From contig OX637635.1 of NCBI GenBank assembly GCA_951802195.1, forward strand, positions 372,001 to 436,000: a DNA stretch of 64,000 nucleotides. Direction: 5' to 3'. Every line of letters begins with the position of its first letter. Position 1 is the stretch's first letter. The notes under the pieces were generated by a model. It was not told the origin of the DNA and did not search any database. It saw nothing but the letters and a program-made list of their open reading frames with translations. This stretch comes from Tausonia pullulans. Its lineage: Eukaryota > Basidiomycota > Tremellomycetes > Cystofilobasidiales > Mrakiaceae. Made by a program: the position numbers and the translations under genes. This document shows positions 41,054-52,950 of this stretch, in pieces.

Positions 41054-44000
41054 TTAAGCGGTTCCGTCGCCGATGTACCGGGCCTGGACCTTGCGGCCCT
41101 TGAGGCCCTTAGCCTGGACGACCTGGGGGTCTCCGGGCGCGAGGTCCTGTCACACGTGCGAACAGAGAACATCAGCGCAGCTCGGCAGATCCATTGAGAA
41201 AAGGAGGGACGCACAATGCACTGGTCGCTCCACTGGGCCTCCTCGCCCTCGACGTCGAGAACAACGCCCTTGACCGGAAGGGACGCCTCGAGCCGGACGG
41301 ACTCGCCATCCTCGAGAACGGAGATCTTGAGAGGTTCATAAGGCTCCGGGTAGACAGTGAACTTATAGGGCATCGGCCAGTCGGCTTCGAGCAATATTGG
41401 ATGCAGCGTCAGTCGATGGGACACGATCAAGCCGGAGCGCAGGCAGGCGGTCTCACAGTAGCGAGCAAGGACCTCGCCCTCCTCGCTGAGGAGGCGGACC
41501 TGGATGATGATTGTCTTGGCGTCCTGAGCGATGCTGGTTCGTACTGGCTGGCCGGGGACGTCGCCTTTAAAGAGTTCAGTCGAGGCATTGGCGTCGAGAG
41601 TGATGTCCTCGGTGGTCGTCGAGATCGGGTCGGCAGAGTCGAGGCCGAAGGCGCGGACCTCGAGTTTGGCCTTGAGGGGCGAGAGTGTCGAGTTTGTTCC
41701 CCCTGGTGATCAAATTGGCGATTAGATGAGAACGGAGGCGAGCGGCAAGGCAGCAGAACGCACAGATCTGCATCTCCTGGTTTATCTTGAGGTAAGCAGC
41801 AGTCGTCTCGTCGTCGTAGGTTGTGATGTCCTTGCGGGCAAGACCAACGGCTGGAGAGATTGTAGGTCAGATTCTGAGTGCAGCAGGGGCGATGAGACAC
41901 CGTCTGGCTCACTGTAAGTTGCAAGCTCGCGCTTGATAGTAAAGTACGAAGGCTTGGGGCGAAGGAAGTAATCGCAAATAGCCCAGCCTGGGAAAGAGCC
42001 ATATCTGTTACAGTCCTCCTTTGAAAGCTTTGCAAGTCCACTCACTGGTAGTGGGCCAGCAGTCGTTGAGCTGCCAGACGAGCGCGCCGGCCGTGTACTC
42101 CTTGCCACGACCCCGCCATTCGCGCCTCCAGAGTCGATAGGCAGCAGATAGGGTGTCCGACTGCATGACTCTGGGGGAAAGAAGAAACGAAGAGTAAGGG
42201 ACGTGCTCAAGACACGGACGACTCGGGCTTCGCTGGCTCACTGAGTGTAGTAAACGTAGCTGGAAGGGCACGAAGGTTTCAGCAGGTGCCAATAGTCTGG
42301 TAGAGGTTCATACTAACCTTTCCATCTCGTATGAGTGCTTGAAGTTCTCAACGAGGTAGAGCGCGAGCCGGCGCTCGAAACCATCAGCCTTGTTGTGCGC
42401 GCAGACCCATTTCGACTGCGGGTACCGTTGCGACTTGTTGCCGTCGAGCCAGTAGTCGACGGTGCGAATGTTAGGGGCTCCTTCCATGCCGAACTCGGCG
42501 ACGAATCGACTGGAGAGGGTGTCCCAGTTTGTCCAGGGCTCTTGCGTACCGTGCCCTGCAAAGCGGAGTTTCCCACCATCAGCGCAAACGTTCCCTCCAC
42601 TTCTCAGATCAAAAGCGAGGCAAGTAATACTTACAGACGTTCCACTGGTGGGTGTCTCCAACAGTCCTATCGGTGGAATCTTTGCCGCCATAAGGTGAGC
42701 CACGGTGGTAGAAGACTGAGGAGAGGCGGTCGACGACCTCCGGGAGAGTGCGCTCGTAGATGTGGCGGGCGGGGAAATTTGTCTTGCGGAAGTCGGATGT
42801 CTCATCAGAGTCTATGAGAATGGGTCATTGGTGCATGCTTCAGCATAAGGTGTGTGATGGCAGCTTCTCCGGTTGGCCCAACTCACAATCGAGCTCGAGC
42901 CCGCACGACTCCGCAACCTGGTAGTCCTCGTTGTTGCCGGCAAAGATGACCAGCGACGGGTGGTGCCTCAGCTGGGTGACAGCCTGCTCTGCCTCGAGCT
43001 TGACGCTGTCAACAAAGGCATCGTGCGCTGGGTATTGGCCGCAGCCGAACATGAAGTCCTGCCAGACGAGGACACCCTTGGCGTCGCAGTGGTTGTAGAA
43101 CGCCTCGGTCTCGAAGACTCCGCCAGCCCAGACGCGAATCTGTCCAAGAAAATTTGAGTTTATCCGACCCTAGTTTGCTTGTAGGTTAAGAGACGGACCA
43201 TGTTCTGGTTGCCGGCCACAAGCAGGTCGATCCAGTCCCGATAGCGCTGCTCGGGCACGTTGGTGAGGAAATTGTCGGCGGGAATCCAGTTGGAGCCTGA
43301 GAATGATAAGGAATATGATTAGTCATGATCAGGTTGGGAAGCTGGGGCGAGAAATTTACCTCCGCAGAAGACTCGGACATTGTTGATTTCGAAGAGGAAG
43401 GTCGTCCCCGGCTGGTCAATGAGCGGCTCCTGAACAACGCGGGCGCGACGGAAGCCGATCTTTTTCGTCCAAGACGTGAGTGGTTTGGTGACCCTGGATC
43501 CGAGAAGGGTGATCTCAACGGTGTAGAGCGGCTGTGCGCCGTAGTGGATCGGGTACCTGCGGCGAGGGAGGAGTCAGCGTCTGATGATGGTATCTGAAAT
43601 ATGAGAGACGCGCAGTACCAGAGTTCGACCTCATTCTTCTTGAACTTCCAGCTCAGTCTGCCATCCTTAGCTTCCTCTGACTTGATGACCTTGCCGGTCG
43701 GGTCCTTGAGGACGACCGCGAGACTGCCGGAGTCCTCACCCTCCGTCCTGGTGAGCCAGCGTCAGCTTTCACGATTTCTTTTACCCTACCTCAGGCGATG
43801 ACTCACTGGATGGTGACGTCGACCGCGACGTCAAGGTCCTCAGACACTTCCGACTCCACGCGGACGTCCGAGATGCGCGAAGTGTAGTGCTCCACGGTGA
43901 TGGGCTTGTAAGGACCGACGGTCATGAGGACGGCTGGGCGAGAGCAGTTCTGTAAGTAAGGTAAAGCAGGCATGCCTTCGAGGAAACTCCACACGTACGT

Positions 44001-44813
44001 CCCCAGTCCCAGCCGTAGTTGTAGCCGGCCTTTCGGACGTATAGGCGGGATGAGTCACCGTTCCCTATTATACCACGATTGTAAGTGATCAGCAACCAAA
44101 TCGGCCTATAAGCAAGACATGTCTGGTCTTATGCATACAAAGTTTGCGCTTGCCGCCATTCTCAGCTTCCTCCTTCTTTCCACGGAGGAACGTGCTCTCG
44201 AAGACGATCTTGAGCTGGTTCTCCTCCCCAGCCTTACGGAGGAGCTTCTTGACGTCGATGCGGTGGGCGTGGAATTGGTTGACGTTGGTGAGAATCTTTA
44301 CCCCGTTCTTAAAGAAGGCAAAGCACAATCATCGTTAATGGCCGCTTGTGAAACGAGACAGGCGGAGATGAAGGGAAGCGCGTGCGTCGCGTAAAAAATC
44401 CTGCCACGTCCTCCTCTCGCCAAGGGACCCTTCATCTCCTGTCAGCTCACCAACTCACCAGGAAGACCTCTGCGTACGTGTCGAGCCCGCCAAAGACGAG
44501 GTCGTTGTACGGAAGGGCGAGCTCGTCGGCCGTGACCGAGAACGTAGTCTGGAAGATCCAGTCCTTCTCACCGACCCCTTGCAAAGCAGCAGAATCGTCG
44601 TTAACGAAGCTCGCTCCTTAAAGACCAAGAAAAGATCTGCTCACATTGCACGTCAAACTCGCCGACGCCCTTGTACGGGTCGGGGATCTTACCAGCCTTG
44701 AGTAGCTCGACGTGAACACTTGTGGGGACCTTTTCGATGGGCGCGAAGCTCTTCTCATCGTCGCGCTGGGCGAAGGACCAGCCGGTTGTAAGGGTGTTGG
44801 AGATGGTCGTCAT
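41054..44813 (-). CDS. beta-mannosidase, glycoside hydrolase family 2 (type B, intracellular)
   Basis: Removes terminal beta-1,4-mannose from mannan oligosaccharides or N-glycan-derived disaccharides. About 18 exons between the ATG at 44813 and TAA at 41054-41056. It has no signal peptide, as in fungal mannosidase B. GH2 plan: N-terminal jelly-roll (MTTISNTLTTGWSFAQRDD, LVFGGLDTYAEVF, GYNYGWDWGP), beta-sandwich, TIM barrel (CGGSNWIPADNF, IRVWAGGVFE, VLVWQDFMFGC) with the acid/base Glu in GNNED and the nucleophile Glu in AEFGMEG, then a C-terminal sandwich ending QARYIGDGTA. Both catalytic Glu are present. An in-frame ATG upstream at 44894 would add 27 residues without homology to the family start, so 44813 is preferred. 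Individual exon borders here were read from homology and are approximate. Confidence 0.92.
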
Positions 44814-45737
44814 TACTGCTGCTGCAGGAAGAATGATGGTTGTAGGGGAACAGAAACGGCGTCCCTCAAGAAATCCGGGTTCAACTCTCCCCATCTCATC
44901 CCTGTTGGAGTCGGGTTCTCGGCCCTCGCCGATGCCGGAGTTTCACCGAAGTGCACGACCCGCTCGCCCTAGAACCGAAAGGACAGCTCTGTTCTTCGTG
45001 AAGCTGCAGAACAGCACAATGAGAAATCATCCTTGTCATGATACAGAGGGTATGGAGTGCGTGCAGGAAGTATTCATAGTGCTGCGTGACCAACTTCGTG
45101 GCATCTCCGTGGTCGCGTCGGCCCCTGCCGTCACACAAGTTTCCAAACCGACGGTGACTCTCCCAAAGGAGCAAGCTGAACCTCGCGGTCCGGAACGAGC
45201 TCTTTCGTATTCCGAATTTCCCCCGTACGCCATTCGATCGGCCCCTCTTCAAAAGGTCCTCAAGGTTGATGCCACTCGTGTGACAGAACGGCCTTACTCC
45301 GAATAAGGGCTTCTCCACCGATGATCACAATGTACCTCCCTCCTCATCCTTGCCACGTTTCCGCATGTTCTCCGAGGACAAGAAGCCGCGACATGGATGA
45401 AGTATTCTTCTTTCCTTCTCTCCGTAGAGTCTTGGCCATTATCTCCCTTAAGCTTCTATTATGCGCTCCCTCACTCTTCCAGCTGCGGAACTTCTGCATG
45501 CAAAGTCGGGCGCAGAACTCCCTGGGAACATGAAAGATATACTATGAACATCAACAAACATCATGTCTTGGGTCCGCTAGACCGAGCCTTACCTCTCATT
45601 CGGGAGCTGCTCTTCAACAGATGGCATCCAAGTTTCATCGTCGCCTCAGCCTCGACCGCCCCCGACTTCGATTCCACTCGGCCAACTCGCGAGGCGCGTG
45701 TCCTCTGCCTCTCCTCCCTGCAACCCCCATCCCAGAC
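44814..45737. other. shared upstream region of beta-mannosidase and PKR1
   Basis: Head-to-head genes are separated by 924 bp. Open frames of about 190 (+) and 140 (-) codons overlap each other here and match no family. An in-frame ATG at 45621 would extend PKR1 by 39 basic residues; it is not needed by the conserved protein. Confidence 0.4.
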
Positions 45738-46302
45738 ATGGTCGCCTCCCATCCGTATCCTTCGACAGATGCCGCCCTACCAGAGGCGGCCCCCTCAGGC
45801 TTCATCTCCGACATTGTCTCCAACATCATGAACGGCGGCGTCCACCCGTCCGTCCCTACCTCCACCTTGCGCGCACGTCGACGCGTCTGACTTCCCTCCC
45901 CCTCTCGTCGCTTGCTTAAGATCCCTCATCATTGGCATGCACGCCTCCTTCCTCGCCCTCTTTCTTGTCCTCGTCGCTTTGTGGGTCCTCACGACGTTCA
46001 ATGGGCATGTGCTGGCGCTCGCAGGGATCAGTCTGTGTCTTTGGGGGTCGACGACCTGGTGAGTAGCGCCGCGCTCGCACACCTTCCCTTTTGCTTGTTA
46101 AGAGCTGACAGCGTTTGTACATAGGTTCGTGATGGAGCTGCTGGATGCGCAGAATAAGCAGAAGGAAGAGGACGCAGCGAACGCGAAGTTAGCGCCCGCT
46201 GAGGGTGAAGAGGGGAAGCAGGGGGGGAATGAGTCTATGACGACGGCGCCCTTGGAGGGCAACAACACCAGCGAGAGGGAGGAGCCTAAGAAGGATCGAT
46301 GA
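45738..46302 (+). CDS. PKR1: PKR1 family V-ATPase assembly factor
   Basis: Small ER membrane protein that helps assemble the Vo sector of the vacuolar H+-ATPase. Exons 45738..45847, 45921..46058 and 46125..46302 give 141 residues. The conserved pattern is complete: FISDIVSNIMNGGVHPS joins across the first intron to LIIGMHASFLALFLVLVALW, a second helix follows (HVLALAGISLCLWGSTTWFV), then a charged tail (LLDAQNKQKEEDA) ending KKDR. Joining at the GTCCGT donor (45848) gives GVHPSLIIGMH, the family junction; the other nearby GT would shift the frame. Its stop lies 74 bp from the stop of the convergent PhzF gene. Confidence 0.9.
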
Positions 46303-46376
46303 AGTACAGTTCTTCCATTCCTCGGCTCAGAAAGACGTCCATAGGTCAGAGACGCGCGCCAAATCCTCATTGTTCA

Positions 46377-47543
46377 TCACTCCGCAGGTGGCACAGCGAT
46401 CCATCCCTCTCCAATCTTGACTGCCCCTCCACCACACCAGCACTCCTTGGCCGTCCGGGTGCCGTCATCCGAGGCGACGACGCGGCCGAGCAGCGTCGAA
46501 GGCGAGCCCATTTCAAGTCCCTGGGTGACGCGGTAGTGCGTCGTCTTGCGCTTGGGGTCCGTAAGCGTGGCATCGGCGAGGAGGACAGGGCCGAGTCTAC
46601 GGGAGAAAAAATTCAGTGAAGGTATAGCAAAAGTACAGTGAAGCGATCAACAAAGGAATCACGCGATGGCAGCGGAACCCGTCGCCGAGTCCTCCCCAGG
46701 GTCGGTGAAGAACATCCTCGCGTGCACGCGAAGCTGGGTCTCGTCCTCCTTCTCAGATGTCTCGACACCCGCCCAATAGACGTAGATTCCCTTGGGCGCG
46801 CCGTTGGCCTGCAGCGTCGCGAGCAGTGCCCTCACGCCTCCAGGGTTGGCCTTGCAGTTGGCAATGTCGGCCTCATTCTCGAGCCTCACGTAGAGGAACG
46901 ACAGGCCGCAGGACGAGATGCGCGTCGAGGCTTCAACGAAGCAAGTCGCATCTGGAAAGAACAGAGTTGATCTGAGCGTCGCGGGGATAGACAGACCGCT
47001 CGGGGAGAGGTAGAGGTTCGGCGAGGAGAAGCTGATGTTCGTGGGGAGCGAATCCGAGTTGAGGGCCTGACCAATGGAGAGCTGGATGGGGCCGGCACCA
47101 CACCGCTGGACAAGATTGCGGGCTCCGGCAGAAGAGATGAGGCTTCGGCCGATAAGGGCGTAGCAGGTTCCCAGTGTCGGGTGACCAGCGAATGGGAGCT
47201 CCTGTACTTTAGGTCAGAAGAACGTCGGACATGCGAGCGGAATAGGCGACGTGCCTCCTCGATGGTGAAGATCCGGACGCGGTAGTCGTCCCCCTCGGCG
47301 AGATCCTGGACGGTTGGAAAGGTGACCTCGGAGAGGTTGAATTCTGGAGAGAGTGGTCGAGTCAGCAATATGTCCTGGACAAAGAACGAGCGACGAGGAC
47401 TCGCCCCTCGCGATGGTCTGGAGCTGCTTCTGTGAGAGACTCTCGGCTCCGTAAATCACGGCGAGGGCGTTGCCGGTGAAGGGCACGCCGTCGGTGGTAA
47501 AGACGTCGAGGAGGTCGTAGGTGAGCCTTTTGGGGGAGGACAT
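46377..47543 (-). CDS. PhzF-family isomerase-like protein
   Basis: Member of the PhzF/diaminopimelate-epimerase fold family, whose fungal members are mostly uncharacterised isomerases. Five exons, about 327 residues, from ATG at 47543 to TGA at 46377-46379. Seen: DVFTTDGVPFTGNALAVIYG at the start (family: DVFTxxPFxGNPLAV), NLSEVTF with the catalytic-type Glu, IFTIEEELPFAGHPTLG, RMFFTDPGEDSATGSAA in the second half, and a final GLEMGSPS segment. Both pseudo-repeats of the fold are complete. It shares a 234-bp divergent promoter with MTD1. The substrate is not predictable. Confidence 0.88.
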
Positions 47544-47777
47544 GGTGACTGGAGATGATGGGGGTCGGTGTAAAGTCGAGAAATGACTCATGGCAGAGCG
47601 AAGCAATATAAAACAAACGCCACTCTCTCGCGGCCGTGGGGGCAGGTCGGCTTCGTCCGAGGGCCGACCCGTGGGAAGTCTCCATTTTCTCGCTTCTTCG
47701 CCTGTTCGACCGACAACACCTCTTCCCTCTCGACTATCAGTCTTCTTCTCTACATCCTTTTTTTTCGCCCAATAGCC
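47544..47777. promoter_or_regulatory. bidirectional promoter of PhzF-like gene and MTD1
   Basis: Only 234 bp separate the two start codons of these head-to-head genes, so both promoters must overlap. The MTD1 side ends in a T/C-rich leader (47690-47770). Confidence 0.6.
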
Positions 47778-49243
47778 ATGGCCGCCCCCTCCACCTCTCC
47801 CCAGGTCCCGTCCTCGTCGACGCCTGCGGGCCTTACTCTCACGGCCCTCAAGGTCTACAATGCGACGTTCAAGGCTGAGCTTCTCGCCTCTGTCGCTGCC
47901 CTCGCCCCGCCCAAGCTCAAGCTCGTCGGTATCCTTGGCACGGGCAAGGACGACGCCAAGATGTATGCCGAGGTCGGTGGTGGCTCGTAGTCGTCCTCGC
48001 TCGGCTTAGTCGCCGCTGGACTACTGACGCACGTGCCGAATGGCCCGTCCCCAGTTCACCAAGAAGAGCTGCGAGGCCATGGGCATCGAGTTTGAGCTCC
48101 GGCTTGTCGGCCAGTCTGTCAACCCTTCGCTCGCCGTCGGCGATGGCGTCGAAGAGGCTATCGTCCGAGCGAACGACGAGGAAAATGTCGCGGGCATTAT
48201 GGTGCGCTTGCTCTTCGCGACTTCAGTTCAGCAAACCCAGTTAACGATGCCGGAGAACACAGGTATACTACCCCATCTATGGAGGGACTCAGGACCAATA
48301 TCTCCAGCAGGTAGTCTCTCCGCTCAAGGACGTCGAAGGTCTGAACCACCAGTTCCTCTTTAACCTCTACCACAAGTGAGTCACCCGCAATTTCGCCTAC
48401 ACACTCTTATGTTCTGACAGGCTCGCTCTAGCATCCGTTACATCTCTCCCCTCACCCTCAAGCCTCCTCGCAAGCCGACGGCATCCAACGAGCCCGCTCC
48501 GCCTCCCTCGGTCCAGACGCCCGGCACGCTCAAATCGATCCTGCCCTGCACCCCGCTCGCAATCGTAAAGACGCTTGAGTACGCGCAGGTCTACAACCCG
48601 CTCCTCCCCTCCGGAGACCGCGCCCGAGGCAAGACCATAACCGTCATCAACCGGTCCGAGGTCGTCGGTCGCCCTCTCGCCGCCCTTCTTGCGAACGATG
48701 GCGCCCGGGTCCTCTCGGCGGACATCACGGGCATCGTTGAGTACTCGAAGCGGCCTTCCTTTACAGCCCCGGAGAGCGAGGGTGGCGCGAGCAAGCCGTT
48801 CGGTTACAACCCGAGCCATGTGACAACGCCTACGGCGCTGAGCCTTAAGGAGGCCGTCGGTATGAGCGACGTCGTGGTCTCTGCCGTCCCGGGCGGCAAG
48901 TTCAAGCTCGAGACGGCTTGGCTCAAGGACGGCGTTGTCTGTGTTGACGTCGCTGGAGAGAAGAACTTTGAATCGGACGTCGTCGAGAAGGTGCGTCTTG
49001 GTCGTGACCGAAACAGGATGCGCCTTCATGTTGACATAAACCTGTCCACTACAGGCCAGCGTCTACACCCCTGCCGTCGGCAAGCTCACCATTGCGATGC
49101 TCCAGCGGAATCTGTGCGTACTCTAGCTCTCTCTCAACATCTTACGCTGACACTATGTCTACCTGTGCAGCATTCGTCTCCGGGACTACCAGCAGATTTC
49201 CAAGAAGGCCATCGAGGCCGCTGCTGCTGCCGGTCTCTACTAG
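47778..49243 (+). CDS. MTD1: NAD-dependent methylenetetrahydrofolate dehydrogenase
   Basis: Cytosolic one-carbon enzyme that oxidises 5,10-methylene-THF to methenyl-THF with NAD+. Exons 47778..47972, 48055..48201, 48263..48375, 48432..48990, 49055..49113 and 49171..49243. The yeast Mtd1 plan is seen: LKVYNATFKAELLASVAAL, LVGILGTGKDDAKMYAEFTKKSCE, GIMVYYPIYGGTQDQYLQQ, SPLKDVEGLNHQFLFNLYHN, ILPCTPLAIVKTLEY, TVINRSEVVGRPLAALLAN (dinucleotide-binding region), VVVSAVPGGKFK, YTPAVGKLTIAMLQRNLIRL. Length and motifs fit the monofunctional NAD enzyme rather than trifunctional C1-THF synthase. Its stop lies 96 bp before the stop of the convergent gene on the other strand. Confidence 0.95.
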
Positions 49244-49339
49244 ATGTCATCTCTTCCTTGTTTCGTTGCTTTATTCATTTTTCAGGTATTCTGTGGAAAA
49301 GTTCCACGGAGGCACATACATACCGTCAAGTCATCATCG

Positions 49340-51815
49340 TCAGGCTGGTGGCGGCGCGAGAACAGATGTGAGACCGGGCGATGGAGAAGGGGAACATCGC
49401 ACATGCTCGTCCTCCCATGCGTTGACGCCCACCTCGGGGACCGCCTCCCGCCTCCGGCCTTGCTCTGTCTCAATCCTCCGCTCGAGAAACGCCCTTCCAC
49501 GCTCGTCCTCCCCATCCTCCTCGTCATCCCGCTCGTCCTCGTGGTCGTCCTGCGACCTCCGCTCATCCATCTCATCCTCGTCCATTGAGCTTCGCCTCGA
49601 CCTCGAGTAACTGCCCCACCTGCCGCCTCCCTCCCAGCTCACAAAACTTCTGCCTCCCCCCGCAAGCAAACTCGGTCCGCCCCCACCTCCACCGGCTGCC
49701 CACACAGATTCCCTCATTCCACCGCGATGTCCGCCATATACTGACGACGTGGTTGGTCCGCCAGCGCCGTTGATCGCTGGCGCAGCGCTCCAACGACTCT
49801 CCCCTGACTCCCAAGACCCCTTCCTTCTAACAGCTCTCACGCTCGCCTGTCCATCGCCATCCAACCGTCCCAGCAGGCCCCCTCCGCCGGAAGTATCAAA
49901 ACTCCGCCTGCGAGACCCACTAGGGGGACGCCCGCCAAAGAGGGAGAAAGAGATGGACTCAGCCGCTCCGCCGCCGCTGCCGCCCATGCCGCGGCGGATG
50001 GAACCTCCTCCTCCACCTCGACTTCCGCCGCCTGTCGTGTTGAGGTGCGTTGAACCCGGCCCACCACCACCACCGCCACCTGAGACGCCACCAGCGCCGC
50101 TGTTGCTGCTGCTGCCGGGCGGGAAACTGAAGAACGAACTCGACGCAAGTGTCAGAAGTGAGGCGTTGTCCGGTGGTGCGGCCGAGGGAATCGGATTGTT
50201 CTTCGGATGGGGGACGCGGTGCGGTGGAGCTTGGCCAGACCCTCCTCCTGCTGAGAAAGAGGAGGGGAGGGACGTAGCGAGGGCGTTGGGCGAGGAAGGC
50301 GGGGAGATAGTTTGAAGCGGAATGTGGACGGGTTGGACGACAGTTGAGGCTGGGACAGAGGATTGGGAGAAGGAGAAGGAGACGGCTGTCGTGGGGGAAG
50401 CGTGGTGGGGGTGATTAGGGGAAGAAGCACCTGCTGCAGCTGCCGCTGCTGCTCCCATCGAAGGCCCTGGTACAGCGATGGAGTAGTTGGTTGAAGATGC
50501 GACAGAGTACAACGAGTCCCTCCCACTATGACGGCCGTGTTGAGGACCGGAGGACGAGGTCCATCGAAGGAGGCCGTTCGTCGACGAAGGCGAGGCGGGT
50601 GCGACCGAGCGAGGGTGCTGAGCGGCAGCGTGCTGCGACAGCGAGAAGGGGTTGAATGTACGATGATTATGCTGCTGCTGCTGCGGAAGAGGGCCAATCT
50701 GCTGCGCCATCTGCTGATCTGGAGGAACCTGAGCGATATGCGCCATCACCACTGGCGGTCCACCACCTCCGCCACCCCCCGTGTCCCCCGAGCTCCGGCT
50801 CTCGATGCTCGTCGTCGCAGTCGTCGCTGTGGCACCGGCGATGCTCCTCCAGTTGCGAGAGGTCCCGCTGCTCGCATAGCGGAGTGAGTTAGCCGTCGAG
50901 CCGCTCGTCGTTGTCGTTGGGTACGAATGAGTCGGGGACGGAGGAACGGAAGGTGCGATAGGCCTCAAGGAGGCATCTTCATCCGCGAAAGAGTCGATGG
51001 TCGTTGATGAAGCGACAGAGGACGCTCGAGATCGGACGAACGAGTGCGAGTACCCGGAATGAAAAGTCGATCCGTACGACTGGTGGGACTGGTGCGAGGC
51101 TTCGGTAATGGAGGCTCGGAAAGAAGGTGCGAATGGGTCAAGCGAGGTCGCAATACTTCGGGAGTCCTCGTCCTCGGCGAACTCGCTTTGGCGGCGCAGA
51201 TCGAGGCCCCTCCTGAAGGATGGGAAATGAAGATAGATCAGCGATGATGACACTTGGGCAGGATGGCAAGACGATGGCGTACATAAGTGCGACCCCGTTC
51301 GACGCGACGAGCCGGCCGTACTCTGACATGCCGCCCGTGTCTGGTGCTGGTTCCGTCAGTCGACGCTGAGGTGCCCGGCCAGGGCTCTCTCCTGTCTGGC
51401 TCCTCGCCATCTTCAGTGCATCGTTGGCCCCAACGGCGGCTCTAGCCTTGGACGACACCGAAACACCCGCCGCTGCTGTGCTATGCCTGCCTTGCGGCAG
51501 CGGCGGAGGAGGCGAGCCCAGCTGTCCTCCAGGCCCCAGAGTACCCCGGCGAAGCTTCCTCGTGAGCCAACCGAGGATCGGCTTGGACGCCTTCTTGACG
51601 AGCCTCGCGTGGTGGTGATCCGCGTCGATGGCCGATGCGTTCTGCGGTCGGCCGGCTCCGCCCCCACCGCCCGAACCTGGACTATGGGTAGATCCTCCTC
51701 CAAGCGTCGGTAACCGTGATCCTGAGGCAGTGACGGAGGAATGGTGTTGGAGGCCGTGGTAGGAGGAGGAGGCGAAGGGTCGGGGTTCGGGAGGGCGGAT
51801 GGCAGTGGAGGTCAT
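49340..51815 (-). CDS. low-complexity protein of unknown function
   Basis: Exons 51283..51815 and 49340..51212 give 801 residues with matching phase. I do not recognise a family. The first part is basic and moderately ordered (KKASKPILGWLTRKLRR, SEYGRLVASNGVALM, then RGLDLRRQSEFAEDEDSRSI). The rest is extremely rich in Ser, Gly, Pro and Gln, with poly-Gly and poly-Ser runs and a histidine/glutamine patch, and ends with an Asp/Glu/Arg-rich block before the stop. Most is likely disordered. The long uninterrupted frame of more than 600 codons in exon 2 supports real coding. Possible roles (signalling scaffold, granule protein) are guesses. Its 3' end faces MTD1 at 96 bp. Confidence 0.75.
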
Positions 51816-52788
51816 CTAAGTGGAGGAACGCGTCCGTCGTCAGAGTCTGCGCACAAAGGTAGATTGGACTCTGGTAACAGCGGAGCCTGTTTGAAGGCTC
51901 TTTCTTGTCTATGCTGGTCCGTTCACATCGTGAGCGACTCTTTGGGCAACGCGAGTAGGTTGGCCACCTGCCGGCTGGGCAGGTTCTGACCCAGAGTCTG
52001 CGACACTTGATGATGGGAATGCCTCCATTCGCCTTTCGGGAGAAGAGTCAAGTCGGAAAGATACGTCAAGCAGCCGAAAGAGTGTCCTCTTTCGTCTATC
52101 CCTTCCCGATGAGCCGCACATGGGCGCGCGAGGGCCTACCAAACAAGTGGGAAGTCCCCAGGCCAATCGACCAAACGACTGGCTCACCTTGTCGGGGAGA
52201 AACGCTGCCTCCTCAAGCGAATGGGCCTCGATCTGTGGCTAAAGACCTCGAGACTTGACTGCTGGAGCACGCGGGAACAATGTCAGCAGACACGAAGTAA
52301 GGAAGGCGCGTAGGAAACCATGTGCTGAAGGACGAACGCGGAGTGGTGGTAGGGACGCGTACTTCTTGCCCGTTTGGACTGGACACGCTCAGAAGAGGGA
52401 CAAGGCGCAAGTGGGGCGATATCGAGTGTGAGATCGCGAAACAAGGCGAGAGTGTGAGTGGAAGTGGAGGTGATTGTTGAGTGAGCAAGGGAAAGACTCC
52501 TTTCCCTTCGGCTCGCTCGCCTTCGGGCTTGTCCTCGCTCCCTCCGCTCGTTTCCTCCCATTGCGATCGCAATGCGCGCATGGCTCTCATCGAACCCTCT
52601 TCCACCCACCTTCGAAACAGAAACAGGGTGCCCTCCATTCGAAACGAGGGAGGAAGCTGAGTGGTAGATGTAATGCTGACCCCGGACTGGAAATCGCAGC
52701 GCAAATCAGCGCCACGTGAAGACTGGAGGAACGATGTGATGGTTTGTCCTGACGACCGATAGCCTTCCTTTTCAATCCCTACTCATTT
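51816..52788. other. upstream region of the unknown gene
   Basis: Promoter side of the 801-residue gene; C/T-rich on its coding strand in parts. No protein or RNA gene is supported. Confidence 0.4.
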
Positions 52789-52950
52789 GTATTCTAGCCA
52801 TTGAACCACCCGCACTTTAAAAGTACGACGACTGTAGTCAGCAGAAGGTGGAAGGGAGGCGGGCTATTGCTCGCATGCTCCCGAAAGAGGTAGGAATGGC
52901 AAAAGAGAGTGAGGAGGAGATAAAGGGGAGGGGGAAGGAACGACAAATAA
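52789..52950. repeat. dispersed repeat, copy 1 (about 165 bp)
   Basis: Shares most bases with 56628-56787: blocks GAACCACCCGCA, GTACGACGACTGTAGTCA, GGGCTATTGCTCGCAT, CCGAAAGAGG and GAGGGGGAAGGAACGACAA recur in the same order and orientation. On the minus strand one end reads GGTGGTTCAATGGCTAGAA, which resembles the A-box half of a tRNA, hinting at a tRNA-derived short element. No reading frame and no clear terminal repeats. Confidence 0.7.

Noticed and set aside
44722-45306. 194-codon + frame and 140-codon - frame upstream of beta-mannosidase
   Set aside because: They overlap each other and the first exon of beta-mannosidase, show no motif, and fit a divergent promoter region better.
49749-50315. 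188-codon Pro-rich frame on + inside the 801-residue gene
   Set aside because: Antisense shadow of Gly/Ser-rich low-complexity coding sequence on the minus strand.
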